Positions 25,651 through 34,740 of a DNA stretch of 64,000 bases are shown piece after piece. The translations under genes and the position numbers were made by a program. The DNA lies in the NCBI RefSeq assembly GCF_000378345.1, contig NZ_KB899544.1, positions 1,054,001-1,118,000 on the forward strand, in the 5' to 3' direction. The DNA is from Hirschia maritima DSM 19733 (GTDB taxonomy: Bacteria; Pseudomonadota; Alphaproteobacteria; Caulobacterales; Hyphomonadaceae). Positions within the stretch are counted from its first letter, which is position 1; the number at the start of each line of letters is the position of its first letter. The notes under the pieces are model-generated. The model saw nothing but the letters and a program-made list of their open reading frames with translations, was not told the DNA's origin and did no database searches.

Positions 25651-28392
25651 ATGAAACGAACAAATCTAAAACTGAATACAGCGATAGCGAGTGCTATAGC
25701 TGCAACTTTTTCTTTCAATGCTTTTGCGCAGGACGCTGAGACAGATACTGTTTCTCAAGTAAATGAAGAGAAGAAAACCCTTCAAAAGATTGTGGTCACC
25801 GGTTCAAACATCAAAAGATCATCATTCAATGATCAGGCGTCTCCAATCGAGTCTATCGGTCAAGAAGGCTTGGGCGCAGTTGGGGCTCAAGATGTACGAG
25901 ACTTGATTGAAACGCTTTCTATCAATGCTGGTTCCCAAAACAACGCTGATGTTTTCACAGCTGGATACACGACTGGTACAAGTAACATAAACTTACGTGG
26001 TTTGGGTGTTGCGTCCACATTGGTGCTGTTGAACGGCAAGCGTCAGGTGCAATCGAGTGTACCAACAACGGATGGTGTTCTATTCGTTGACACGAACAGC
26101 TTAGTGCCAAGTATTGCAATTGAACGTCTTGAAATTCTTAAAGATGGTGCTTCTGCGATTTATGGTTCTGAAGCGGTTGCCGGTGTGGCAAACTTCATTA
26201 CGCGTGACAATTTCGTTGGGATGGAACTTAAGGCTGATTATCAGACGCGCGTGTCTGATGGTGATCAGGTTGATTCCAAAATCGAAGGTATTGTTGGTGT
26301 TGAAGGGGATTGGGGTAATCTAGTCGCTGCAGCATCATATATGGACCGTACACCTTTATATGGTGAAGAGGTTCCTTGGTTGAGTTCTATTGAAGGCACA
26401 AACACATCTGGTGTGGGTAGCCCAGGTACATTTATCGGTGTTTCGCCTGCTGTTGCTGCAAGTTTGGGGATCCCTCAAGCAGGGGGTGGAACTTTTACAC
26501 CAGACCCACAATGTGAAGAGCTTGGTGGATTGCTAGCAGGCGTTTGTCGTTTTGACTTCCACGATCAGCAAACTGTTGTCCCGAAGGAAAACCGTTTCCA
26601 AGGGTATGCTAAGTACACGAATGATTTATCTGATAATCTAGGTGGTTTCGCAGAGATTTCTTTCTCTCGGACACGTGCTGCTCGTAACACTTCTCCGAGC
26701 TATCCTTTTATCTTGGATAATGCGCCAGTGCCTGCTTACGCGCCATTTAATATCTTTGGTGAAGATGTAAGATATTTTGGTCGCCCGCTAGGATCTGGTC
26801 AGGCTCCAACAGAGAATAACTTCGAGAATGACACATTCCGCTTCAGTGCAGGTTTGGAAGGTTCGATTACGGATGACATTTTCTGGGAAGTGTCTCTAAC
26901 CAAAGGGATTAGTGAAGGTCAGGTTACGCAAAGTGACACGATCACAGACCACTTTATCGATGCGGTTGCTGGTTTTGGTGGTGCCGATTGTCAGGCTCGT
27001 ACTATTGAAGCTGCAACAGCTTTAGGTATTACGCCAGGCGACAATTCGGTTGGGTGTTATTATTGGAACCCATTTGGTTCAGCTTTGGACCCAAATAATA
27101 CTACAGCCATTAAAAATGGTCAGGAAATCAGAGATTACATCTTTGGAGAACAGACGCTTGATTCTAAATCAGAGGCGCTGACTCTGGACTTCGTTGTTTC
27201 TGGAGATCTAGGTATTGAATTGCCAGGTGGTACAATTGGTGCTGCGTTTGGTGGTCAATATCGTGAAGAAAGCCTGTCTCACCAATATGACACTATCTCA
27301 AATCAGGATGGTTTCTCTTTCCTTGTTGGTAACCCAGACTTTACAGGTTCACGTGAAGGGTGGGCTGTGTTTGCAGAGGTATCACTACCCTTACATGACA
27401 CATTAGAAGTTCAAGGTGCTCTGCGTTATGAAACAATTGATGGTCTAGATACGACAGATCCTAAAATTGGTTTGGTGTACCGTCCGGCCGATTGGGCGAC
27501 ATTGCGTGGATCGTATTCGACTTCATTCCGTGCGCCTTCAACATTCCAACTGTTTGGTACGCAGACAACCTTTACGCAAGTTAGCTTCAATGGGGCGACA
27601 AACTTCATTTCAGCGCGTGCAAACGGTAATGCAGACCTAAACCCTGAAACCTCTAAAGCGTTTAATGTTGGTGGTACATTCAACTTCGGAAACTTCGAGT
27701 TCGAAATTGATTATACTGACTTCAGCTTTGAAGATGTTCTAACGGCTGAAAATGTCCAAGGTATCATCAATGCTGCTGTGGCCGGAATTGACCCTACTGA
27801 CTCAGCTGCAGTTATTGCTGCAGCGACCGCTGACCCGAAAATTATTGTGACACCTGGTGGAACAGTTGGGCAGGTCGTTGCTGACTTCATTAATGCTAAC
27901 GCAATTGATACTAGCGTAGTTGATTTTTCAGCGAGCTATGACATCGAAACAGGGTTTGGTAGCATCACACCATTCATTGAGGGTACGTATGTTGTTGCTT
28001 ACGACTTGACCGGAGTGAATGGTAATTCAATTGATGGTAAGGGTAACCGGAACTTTACAAACTTTGGTTCTCCATCTCCTGAATTGCGCGGAAACATGGG
28101 AGTGCGGTTTAATGCCGGTGCTCACAACGTAAATACATATCTGCGTTACGTCGATGGATTGGCGGACGATCAGGCTGGAAATATCCAGCGTGATGAGCAA
28201 GTCACCTTCGATGCTCAATATAGCTACACATTCGAAGAATTCATGGGAGACGGTTCTGCGGCTCTAGTGGTTGGTGTTCTCAATGCATTTGATGAAGACC
28301 CACCATTTGCCAAAACGAACGGTAACTATGAAGCGCGTGCTTATGATCCTCGTGGGCGTCGTGTTTATGTCAGCCTTAAAACGACGTTTTAG
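25651..28392 (+). CDS. TonB-dependent receptor, large alphaproteobacterial type
   Basis: A 913-residue outer-membrane TonB-dependent receptor for active uptake. A signal peptide ends near AFAQ (residue 27), the plug domain begins at KIVVTGSNIKRSSF and contains NINLRGLGVASTLVLLNGKR and IERLEILKDGASAIYGSEAV, and the C terminus ends with the alternating-strand segment RRVYVSLKTTF with a terminal phenylalanine needed for barrel assembly. Such GSNIKR-type receptors are numerous in Hyphomonadaceae and sphingomonads. The substrate is not known. The gene has GGGAGG eight bases upstream of the ATG, is divergent from an AraC gene, and precedes two acyl-CoA synthetases, hinting at an organic acid, lipid or terpenoid ligand. 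Confidence 0.9.
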   Translation: MKRTNLKLNTAIASAIAATFSFNAFAQDAETDTVSQVNEEKKTLQKIVVTGSNIKRSSFNDQASPIESIGQEGLGAVGAQDVRDLIETLSINAGSQNNADVFTAGYTTGTSNINLRGLGVASTLVLLNGKRQVQSSVPTTDGVLFVDTNSLVPSIAIERLEILKDGASAIYGSEAVAGVANFITRDNFVGMELKADYQTRVSDGDQVDSKIEGIVGVEGDWGNLVAAASYMDRTPLYGEEVPWLSSIEGTNTSGVGSPGTFIGVSPAVAASLGIPQAGGGTFTPDPQCEELGGLLAGVCRFDFHDQQTVVPKENRFQGYAKYTNDLSDNLGGFAEISFSRTRAARNTSPSYPFILDNAPVPAYAPFNIFGEDVRYFGRPLGSGQAPTENNFENDTFRFSAGLEGSITDDIFWEVSLTKGISEGQVTQSDTITDHFIDAVAGFGGADCQARTIEAATALGITPGDNSVGCYYWNPFGSALDPNNTTAIKNGQEIRDYIFGEQTLDSKSEALTLDFVVSGDLGIELPGGTIGAAFGGQYREESLSHQYDTISNQDGFSFLVGNPDFTGSREGWAVFAEVSLPLHDTLEVQGALRYETIDGLDTTDPKIGLVYRPADWATLRGSYSTSFRAPSTFQLFGTQTTFTQVSFNGATNFISARANGNADLNPETSKAFNVGGTFNFGNFEFEIDYTDFSFEDVLTAENVQGIINAAVAGIDPTDSAAVIAAATADPKIIVTPGGTVGQVVADFINANAIDTSVVDFSASYDIETGFGSITPFIEGTYVVAYDLTGVNGNSIDGKGNRNFTNFGSPSPELRGNMGVRFNAGAHNVNTYLRYVDGLADDQAGNIQRDEQVTFDAQYSYTFEEFMGDGSAALVVGVLNAFDEDPPFAKTNGNYEARAYDPRGRRVYVSLKTTF

Positions 28393-28451
28393 GGTGAGGC
28401 TAGCTGTCATGAAACCTGAACCTTCCAATAGGGTTTCCAGTTAGTCGGGGA

Positions 28452-28495
28452 CCGCATGGATCACATTGTTGCAGGCTGGTATGTGATCCATGCGG
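28452..28495 (+). repeat. perfect 15-base hairpin between receptor and synthetase genes
   Basis: CCGCATGGATCACAT (28452-28466) and ATGTGATCCATGCGG (28481-28495) are exact complements around a 14-base loop. No T-run follows on either strand, so it is not a standard intrinsic terminator. It may stabilise the receptor mRNA, attenuate readthrough into the downstream operon, or be an operator. Confidence 0.75.
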
Positions 28496-28548
28496 CATTA
28501 ACAATTTAACTAGCCGGAGAAGAAATAGAGTTCAAAAGAGTAGATATT

Positions 28549-30252
28549 ATGAGTTTGAGTTCACCAGCCTTGCCAAAATTAAGTTATGTATCGGGTGCTT
28601 CCGATCAACCGCTTTTATACAAAACTGTGAGCCGTATTCTTAAAGATGTGGCAATTGAGAAACCCGAAAATGAAGCCCTGATTTCTGTTCATCAAGGTTT
28701 GAAACTTACTTACAAAGAATTCGATGAACGGGTAACTAAAATTGCGGCAGGTTTGGTTGCATTAGGTCTAAAACCGGGTGAACGAGTAGGTATTTGGTCA
28801 CCAAACAATGTTGAATGGGCTATAACTCAATTCGCGACCGCACGTGCGGGGGTAACACTTGTAAACATCAACCCGGCATACCGTCCTGCGGAACTAGAAT
28901 ACGTGCTTAATAAGGTTGAGTGTGCGGCAATTATCATTGCTGATAAGTTCAAGACATCAGATTATGTGGAAATGCTTCGTGGTGTCGCGCCACATATATT
29001 TGGCAACACTGAAACTACAACTAAAGCGCCAAAACTTCGTTATGGAATTTTGATCAACCGGCAGGGAATTAAAGACGCCCTTGTTGGGTTTGAAGCTTTG
29101 TATGAGATGGGAAAGCCTGAAGATTACATCACCCTTGATGAGCTAGAGGATCAATTACAGCCTGAAGATCCAATAAACATTCAGTTCACAAGTGGCACAA
29201 CGGGGATGCCTAAAGGGGCCACATTGACCCATCATAACATTGTAAACAATGGGTATTTCGTTGGAGAAGGAATAAAGCTCACCGAGCGGGATAGGGTTTG
29301 TATTCCTGTGCCTTTATATCATTGTTTTGGAATGGTCATGGGTAATATTGCTGCGGTAACGCATGGCGCTACTATGATTTACCCGGGCGATGGTTTTGAT
29401 CCAATCACAACTCTAGAAACCATCCAAAAAGAAAAATGTACCGCGTTATATGGGGTGCCAACAATGTTTATCGCGATGTTGGCAGCGGAGACTTTTAAAG
29501 ATTACGATTTTAGTAGTTTAAGAACAGGTATTATGGCGGGTTCACCTTGCCCTATTGAGATAATGCGCCGCGTGTTGTCTGAGATGCAAATGCCAGACGT
29601 AACAATCTGTTACGGTATGACTGAAACAAGTCCGGTGAGTTTTCAATCACAGGTCGATGACCCTATCGAAAAACGCGTATCCACAGTTGGGGTTGTTCAC
29701 CCTCATCTTGAAGCAAAAATTATAGATGAGAATGGCAAAGTGCTTCCTTGCGGGGAGATAGGGGAATTGTGCACACGAGGCTATTCTGTGATGCACGGGT
29801 ATTGGGGTGATCAAGAGGCGACCGCCAAAGCAATTGACGCACAAGGGTGGATGCGAACTGGGGATTTAGCTGTCATCAGTGACGACGGGTATGCGAACAT
29901 TACAGGGCGATCAAAGGATGTCGTTATTCGGGGCGGCGAGAACATCTATCCAAAAGAGATAGAAGAATATTTGTTAGCTCATGAGGAAATTCAAGACGTT
30001 CAAGTCTTTGGCGTGCCAGATGAAAAATTTGGTGAAGTGACCTGTGCTTGGATTGTGACCGTTAGCGATTCTGATCTTACAGCTGAAAGTGCAATGGCTT
30101 GGTTAAAGACCAAAATTGCTCATTACAAAATACCTGCTTACGCCCGCATCGTGGATGAATACCCAATGACTGTTACCGGTAAAGCGCAAAAATTCTTAAT
30201 GCGCGATGCCATGACAAAAGAACTAAATTTAAAAGCTGCAGAGACAGCTTAG
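28549..30252 (+). CDS. AMP-forming acyl-CoA synthetase, ACSF2-like
   Basis: A 567-residue adenylate-forming enzyme that converts a carboxylic acid, ATP and CoA to acyl-CoA. Visible motifs: the ATP loop FTSGTTGMPKGATLTH near residue 215, the adenine-binding YGMTETSP, the RTGDLAVISDDGYANITGR hinge with the catalytic aspartate, GGENIYPKEIEE and the C-terminal lysine in TVTGKAQKF. The overall layout, with YVSGASDQPLLYKTV near the N terminus, is that of ACSF2-type medium or branched fatty acid ligases. It is followed after 27 bases by a second synthetase, suggesting cotranscription. Substrate is not resolved. Confidence 0.88.
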   Translation: MSLSSPALPKLSYVSGASDQPLLYKTVSRILKDVAIEKPENEALISVHQGLKLTYKEFDERVTKIAAGLVALGLKPGERVGIWSPNNVEWAITQFATARAGVTLVNINPAYRPAELEYVLNKVECAAIIIADKFKTSDYVEMLRGVAPHIFGNTETTTKAPKLRYGILINRQGIKDALVGFEALYEMGKPEDYITLDELEDQLQPEDPINIQFTSGTTGMPKGATLTHHNIVNNGYFVGEGIKLTERDRVCIPVPLYHCFGMVMGNIAAVTHGATMIYPGDGFDPITTLETIQKEKCTALYGVPTMFIAMLAAETFKDYDFSSLRTGIMAGSPCPIEIMRRVLSEMQMPDVTICYGMTETSPVSFQSQVDDPIEKRVSTVGVVHPHLEAKIIDENGKVLPCGEIGELCTRGYSVMHGYWGDQEATAKAIDAQGWMRTGDLAVISDDGYANITGRSKDVVIRGGENIYPKEIEEYLLAHEEIQDVQVFGVPDEKFGEVTCAWIVTVSDSDLTAESAMAWLKTKIAHYKIPAYARIVDEYPMTVTGKAQKFLMRDAMTKELNLKAAETA

Positions 30253-30279
30253 CAAAACGCGCAATTCCCGGAGAAAAAA

Positions 30280-31914
30280 ATGTTAGAGTCGGCAAAAGAA
30301 TATTTAGAAAAACGCGCGCAATTTGAGTGGGACAAGCCAGAATATTATAATTTTGTGGGAGACACCCTTAAAGGGTGGGCGCAAAGTCAACCTGAGGCCA
30401 CTGCTCTATATTGGACGCACCCTGATGGACGGGAAATCGTTCGTAATTATAACCAGCTTGTAGAAGATGCAGCGCATGCGGCAGCTGTATTAAAGTCTGC
30501 TGGAGTAGGGCGCGGTGACACTGTTCTTGCTATCATGTCACGTGAAGCGCGTTGGTGGGAAATCGTTCTGGCATGTATTCAAATTGGTGCCATAGTTTCG
30601 CCTGGTACAGTGCAGCTGAAACCTAAAGACATTGCATATCGATTAGAGGCTGCAAATGCAAAAGCTATCATCACGAATGATAACCTTGTGGAAATCGTAG
30701 ATGAAGGTGCGGCTAAACTTGGCTGGAGTGGCTGTAAGATCAATGTAGACGGCAAGAAACCGGATGGTTGGTTATCTTACGAGCAGATGAGAAGTGGTGT
30801 CGAACCTGATTTCGAAATAGCTAAAACGCGGGCTGACGAAGCAAGTCTTTGTTATTTTACTTCTGGAACTACGGGGCAGCCAAAGCTAACTGTTCACCGT
30901 CATGATTATCCGTTGGGTCATCAATTGACCGGAGAATTCTGGATTGCAGCTAAACCTGGCGATTTGATTTGGAATTTGTCAGATACGGGGTGGGCCAAAG
31001 CGGCATGGACAAGCTTGTTTGCACCGTGGGTTGTTGGGGCTGGTGTTTTTGCTCTTCATAGCGAAGCATTTGATGTCGATCAGACTTTAGATTGGCTGAC
31101 GAAGTACAATGTTACAACGCTTTGTGCGCCTCCAACAGTGTATAGAATGTTTGTAAGAATGAATATCTCAAACGTAAAACTGAAAGCGCTTAAACGTTGT
31201 GTGAGTGCTGGGGAGCCACTTAATCCTGAGGTTATCGATCTTTGGAACGAGCAAACTGGTATGAAGATCTACGAAGGATACGGACAAACAGAGACTGTGC
31301 TTCTGTGTGGGAATTTTGATGGTATGGAATCAAAAACCGGTTCGATGGGATTACCATCCCCAGGTGTTGATCTTCAGGTTATAGGTCATGATGGTAATAT
31401 TCTTGCGGCTGACCAAGAGGGAGATATAGCCGTCAACATTTTGCCAGAAGCGAAACCTTTAGGCATGTTTGATGGCTATAAGAATGATGAGGAACGAACT
31501 GCGGCTGTCTATAAGCATGATAAGTGGTATCTAACGGGCGATCGCGCTATGCGTGATGCTGATGGGTATTTCTGGTTTGTTGGGCGTGCAGACGATGTAA
31601 TCCTGTCTTCCGGATATCGTATCGGACCGTTCGAAGTTGAAAGTGTACTGTTTGAGCATGAAGCAGTTGCTGAATCTGCTGTTATTGCGAGCCCGGATGA
31701 AACTCGTGGTGAGGTCGTAAAAGCGTTTATCATTCTAGCAAAAGGCTTCGAGCCCAGCGACGATCTTAAAACTGAGCTTCAGCAATATGTGAAAGAATCT
31801 ACAGCGCCATATAAGTATCCGAGAAAAATCGAATTTGTTGAAACGCTACCCAAAACGATTAGCGGTAAAATCAAACGCAAAGAATTGAAAACGGCTGAGT
31901 GGGAAAAAGCTTAA
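30280..31914 (+). CDS. AMP-forming acyl-CoA synthetase, medium-chain (ACSM-like) type
   Basis: A 544-residue adenylate-forming acyl-CoA synthetase of the medium-chain/acetyl-CoA synthetase-like group. Seen: CYFTSGTTGQPKLTVHRHDY near residue 190, IYEGYGQTETVLLC, YLTGDRAMRDADGYFWFVGR and RADDVILSSGYRIGPFEVES, and the lysine in TISGKIKRKEL. The lack of the acetyl-CoA synthetase N-terminal extension and the NLSDTGWAKAAWTSLFAPW segment match MACS/ACSM proteins, which take C4-C12 or branched acids. Together with the preceding gene it would activate two classes of organic acid. A terminator-like hairpin follows 15 bases after the stop. Confidence 0.87.
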   Translation: MLESAKEYLEKRAQFEWDKPEYYNFVGDTLKGWAQSQPEATALYWTHPDGREIVRNYNQLVEDAAHAAAVLKSAGVGRGDTVLAIMSREARWWEIVLACIQIGAIVSPGTVQLKPKDIAYRLEAANAKAIITNDNLVEIVDEGAAKLGWSGCKINVDGKKPDGWLSYEQMRSGVEPDFEIAKTRADEASLCYFTSGTTGQPKLTVHRHDYPLGHQLTGEFWIAAKPGDLIWNLSDTGWAKAAWTSLFAPWVVGAGVFALHSEAFDVDQTLDWLTKYNVTTLCAPPTVYRMFVRMNISNVKLKALKRCVSAGEPLNPEVIDLWNEQTGMKIYEGYGQTETVLLCGNFDGMESKTGSMGLPSPGVDLQVIGHDGNILAADQEGDIAVNILPEAKPLGMFDGYKNDEERTAAVYKHDKWYLTGDRAMRDADGYFWFVGRADDVILSSGYRIGPFEVESVLFEHEAVAESAVIASPDETRGEVVKAFIILAKGFEPSDDLKTELQQYVKESTAPYKYPRKIEFVETLPKTISGKIKRKELKTAEWEKA

Positions 31915-31929
31915 ATCCGATTACAGCGT

Positions 31930-31976
31930 TCGACCAGATAAACTGCCAAGAATCGCTGCTTTATTTGGTCGATAAT
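31930..31976 (+). terminator. terminator-like hairpin after the second acyl-CoA synthetase
   Basis: TCGACCAGATAAA (31930-31942) pairs with TTTATTTGGTCGA (31960-31972) with one G-T wobble, followed by a loose T-rich stretch. It probably ends the receptor/synthetase transcript, though the T-run is poor. Confidence 0.6.
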
Positions 31977-32115
31977 TGCCTTTATTTTCAATAAGTATAG
32001 ATTAAATAACCCGCAATTGCGAGTTTACAGGGGTAAATTTTGTGTATATTGCGAAAAGTGAGGTCTTGGAGTGCTTTTGCGCAAGGGTGGTGGCTGAAAA
32101 AAGGAAAAAATTGAG

Positions 32116-32880
32116 ATGAAGATTGAAAATGCGGTAGCAATTGTAACTGGTGGGGCATCAGGCTTAGGTGAGGCAACCGTCCGTGAATACGTTAATAGTG
32201 GTGTGAAAGTATCTATTTGGGATATGAATGCAGAACGCGGAAAAGCTATTTCAGCTGAATTAGGTGACGCCGCAATATTCATTCAGACTGACGTTACGGA
32301 TGAAAACCAAGTTACAGCTGCAATCGAAAAGACAATTGAAACTTTTGGGAAAATTTCGGTTGCTGTCAATTGTGCCGGGATTGCTACTGCAGAGAAGACA
32401 GTTGGGAAAGAAGGACCACATACACTGGCCTCATTCCAAAGAACGATCAATATCAACTTGATCGGTAGCTTTAACGTTGCCCGATTGGCTGCAGCTGAAA
32501 TGCAAAAAAATGAACCAAATGAAGATGGTGAACGTGGTGTTATCGTAAACACTGCATCTATAGCTGCATTTGACGGTCAAAAAGGTCAAGTCGCGTATGC
32601 TGGATCCAAAGGTGGTGTGGTTGGTATGGTCTTACCGATGGCGAGAGATCTTGCCAATCAAGGAGTCCGAGTGAACGCCATAGCTCCTGGACTATTTATG
32701 ACACCTATGATGGCAGGGCTACCTGAGGCAGCACGCGAGGCTCTTTCTCAGCAACCATTATTTCCTAAACGTCTTGGAAACCCAGCTGAATTCGGAAAGC
32801 TGGCAAAGTTTTTGGTGGAATGCCCATATATGAATGGTGAAACTGTTCGTCTGGATGGCGGGATTAGATTGCCGCAATAA
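32116..32880 (+). CDS. 3-hydroxyacyl-CoA dehydrogenase, HSD10 (2-methyl-3-hydroxybutyryl-CoA) type
   Basis: A 254-residue short-chain dehydrogenase of the HSD17B10/ERAB type. The NAD motif VTGGASGLGEATVREY is near residue 10, NCAGIATAEKTVGKEGPHTL marks the HSD10 group, catalytic Ser is in NTASIAAFDGQKGQVAYAGSKG together with Tyr and Lys, and the end is DGGIRLPQ. These enzymes oxidise 2-methyl-3-hydroxybutyryl-CoA in isoleucine degradation and other 3-hydroxyacyl-CoAs. It lies alone between two terminator-like hairpins, next to the valine operon, which supports the branched-chain role. Confidence 0.88.
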   Translation: MKIENAVAIVTGGASGLGEATVREYVNSGVKVSIWDMNAERGKAISAELGDAAIFIQTDVTDENQVTAAIEKTIETFGKISVAVNCAGIATAEKTVGKEGPHTLASFQRTININLIGSFNVARLAAAEMQKNEPNEDGERGVIVNTASIAAFDGQKGQVAYAGSKGGVVGMVLPMARDLANQGVRVNAIAPGLFMTPMMAGLPEAAREALSQQPLFPKRLGNPAEFGKLAKFLVECPYMNGETVRLDGGIRLPQ

Positions 32881-32896
32881 TAAGGGACGTGAGTGA

Positions 32897-32950
32897 AGTG
32901 GAGAGGGTGAAGTTTCTTTAGAACACGTTTGTTCTCTCTCTCTCTCCGCT
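32897..32950 (+). terminator. nested hairpin after the HSD10-like gene
   Basis: AGTGGAGAG (32897-32905) pairs with CTCTCCGCT (32942-32950) with one wobble, and inside it AGAACA (32920-32925) pairs with TGTTCT (32930-32935). A CT repeat forms part of the outer arm. It is followed by CATCATTTTGC, a weak T-tract, so termination is probable, not certain. The rest of the 361-base gap to mmsA is AT-rich promoter-like sequence. Confidence 0.5.
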
Positions 32951-33163
32951 CATCATTTTGCTTTGTTGATTTCATATTAACATTGAGAGCAATTTGAGTT
33001 GAAAAAAAACAATTTAGATCAGAAATAAATCTAACCTAACGTAATGTCGTAAAGTTCATGTTTTTCAATTGGTTATGTATGTATTCGTTTTAAGAATAGA
33101 AAAATTTCTTTTCTGAATTTCGAAAATAATTTATTTCTGTTACACTGTATTGGCAATTAAACT

Positions 33164-33198
33164 TGCTCAATATATAATAATATGAGCATAAAGTTCTA
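33164..33198. promoter_or_regulatory. Lrp-like site upstream of mmsA
   Basis: TGCTCA (33164-33169) and TGAGCA (33183-33188) form an inverted repeat with an AT-only spacer of 13, followed by TAAA. The 15-mer GAGCATAAAGTTCTA (33184-33198) agrees with the E. coli Lrp consensus YAGHAWATTWTDCTR at about 11 of 15 positions. Related elements precede the bkd and mde genes. It lies about 50 bases before the mmsA start. Confidence 0.5.
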
Positions 33199-33241
33199 TA
33201 AAATATGACATATGAGGGTATAATCCTCCTGGGAGATTGTT

Positions 33242-34735
33242 GTGAAGAAGATTGAGCACTACGTTAACGGGGCTATTGTTGAGGGGAATTCTGGGCGTCT
33301 CCACGATGTTCTCAACCCGACAGAAGGAAAAGTGCAGGCGCAAGTTTCACTTGCAACTAAGTCTGAAGTAGAGCTTGCGATCGCTGCTGCTGAGAAGGCT
33401 TTTCCAGCATGGTCATCTACAAACCCACAACGTCGTGCAAGAGTTTTATTCAACTTCAAAGCTCTTGTTGAAAAAGATATGGACAATCTCGCGCGTATGC
33501 TGTCTTCAGAACACGGTAAGACGCTTCCAGACGCCCGTGGAGATGTTCAGCGTGGTCTTGATGTTATAGAATTTGCTTGTGGAATCCCTCACCTTCAAAA
33601 GGGTGAGTACACCGAAGGTGCCGGGCCAGGTATTGATCTTTATTCGATGCGCCAACCATTGGGTGTATGTGCGGGTATAACACCGTTTAATTTCCCAGCT
33701 ATGATACCAATGTGGATGTTTGGTGTGGCCATCGCGTGTGGAAATACCTTTGTGGTGAAACCATCTGAGCGAGATCCATCTGTCCCTATGCGTCTTGCAG
33801 AGCTGATGACAGAAGCGGGTGCGCCTGAAGGCGTGTTAAATGTGGTCAATGGTGACAAGGAAGCTGTTGATACATTGTTAGAAGATCCACGGGTAGAGGC
33901 CATTAGCTTTGTTGGGTCATCCGATATAGCTCAATACATTTATGCAAATGGCGCAGCGAATAATAAGCGTGTTCAAGGCTTTGGTGGCGCGAAAAATCAT
34001 ATGATTGTTATGCCCGACGCAGATATGGACACCGTTGTGAACCAAGTTATTGGTTCAGCATACGGATCAGCGGGAGAGCGCTGCATGGCGACGCCGGTGA
34101 TCGTTCCTGTTGGTAAGGAAACAGCGGATAAACTGGTTGAGATGCTTATCCCACGTGTTAAGTCATTGAATATTGGGCCTTCATTGAGTGAAGAAGCTGA
34201 CCTTGGTCCATTGGTAACGGCTGCTCACAAGCAGCGTGTTGCTGATTATATCCAGATGGCAGTTGATGAAGGGCAAGACCTGCTAGTCGATGGAAGAGAT
34301 TTTGTTCTTGAAGGCTACGAAGAAGGCTATTTCATGGGCGGAACTTTGCTAGATAATGCAAAGCCTGAACATCAATCTTATGTAGAAGAAATTTTTGGCC
34401 CTGTTTTACAAATTGTTCGCGCAGACAATTTGGAAGAGGCCATAGCTTTGCCTTCTGACCATCAGTATGGAAATGGTGTGTGTATATTTACACGTAATGG
34501 TTCTGCTGCACGTGATTTTGCTAATCGTGTTCAAGTGGGGATGGTGGGTATCAATGTGCCTATTCCAGTACCTTTGGCGTATCACACATTCGGTGGCTGG
34601 AAGCGATCTTCATTTGGTGACACAAACCAGCACGGCCCTGAAGGTGTTAAGTTCTGGACCAAGGTCAAAACTGTCACACAGCGCTGGCCCGATGATGTGT
34701 TAAGCTCTGACTTTACAATTCCAACGATGAAGTAA
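33242..34735 (+). CDS. mmsA: methylmalonate-semialdehyde dehydrogenase, CoA-acylating
   Basis: A 497-residue aldehyde dehydrogenase superfamily enzyme that turns methylmalonate semialdehyde plus CoA and NAD into propionyl-CoA, the last valine-specific step. The catalytic cysteine is in [15 protein letters not shown] near residue 284, the MmsA signature [20 protein letters not shown] appears as [20 protein letters not shown] near residue 140, and the C-terminal [14 protein letters not shown] is diagnostic for MmsA rather than a general aldehyde dehydrogenase. It has GGGAG upstream of the start (a GTG at 33242). It heads a valine operon with the following three genes, spaced 5, 18 and 40 bases. 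Confidence 0.93.
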   Translation: [497 protein letters not shown]

Positions 34736-34740
34736 GAGAC

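Noticed and set aside
28452-28495. The 15-base hairpin as an intrinsic terminator
   Set aside because: No T-run on either strand follows the stem, so it is reported as an unexplained repeat.
32933-32947. CT dinucleotide run as a microsatellite of interest
   Set aside because: It is short and forms part of the hairpin arm after the HSD10-like gene.
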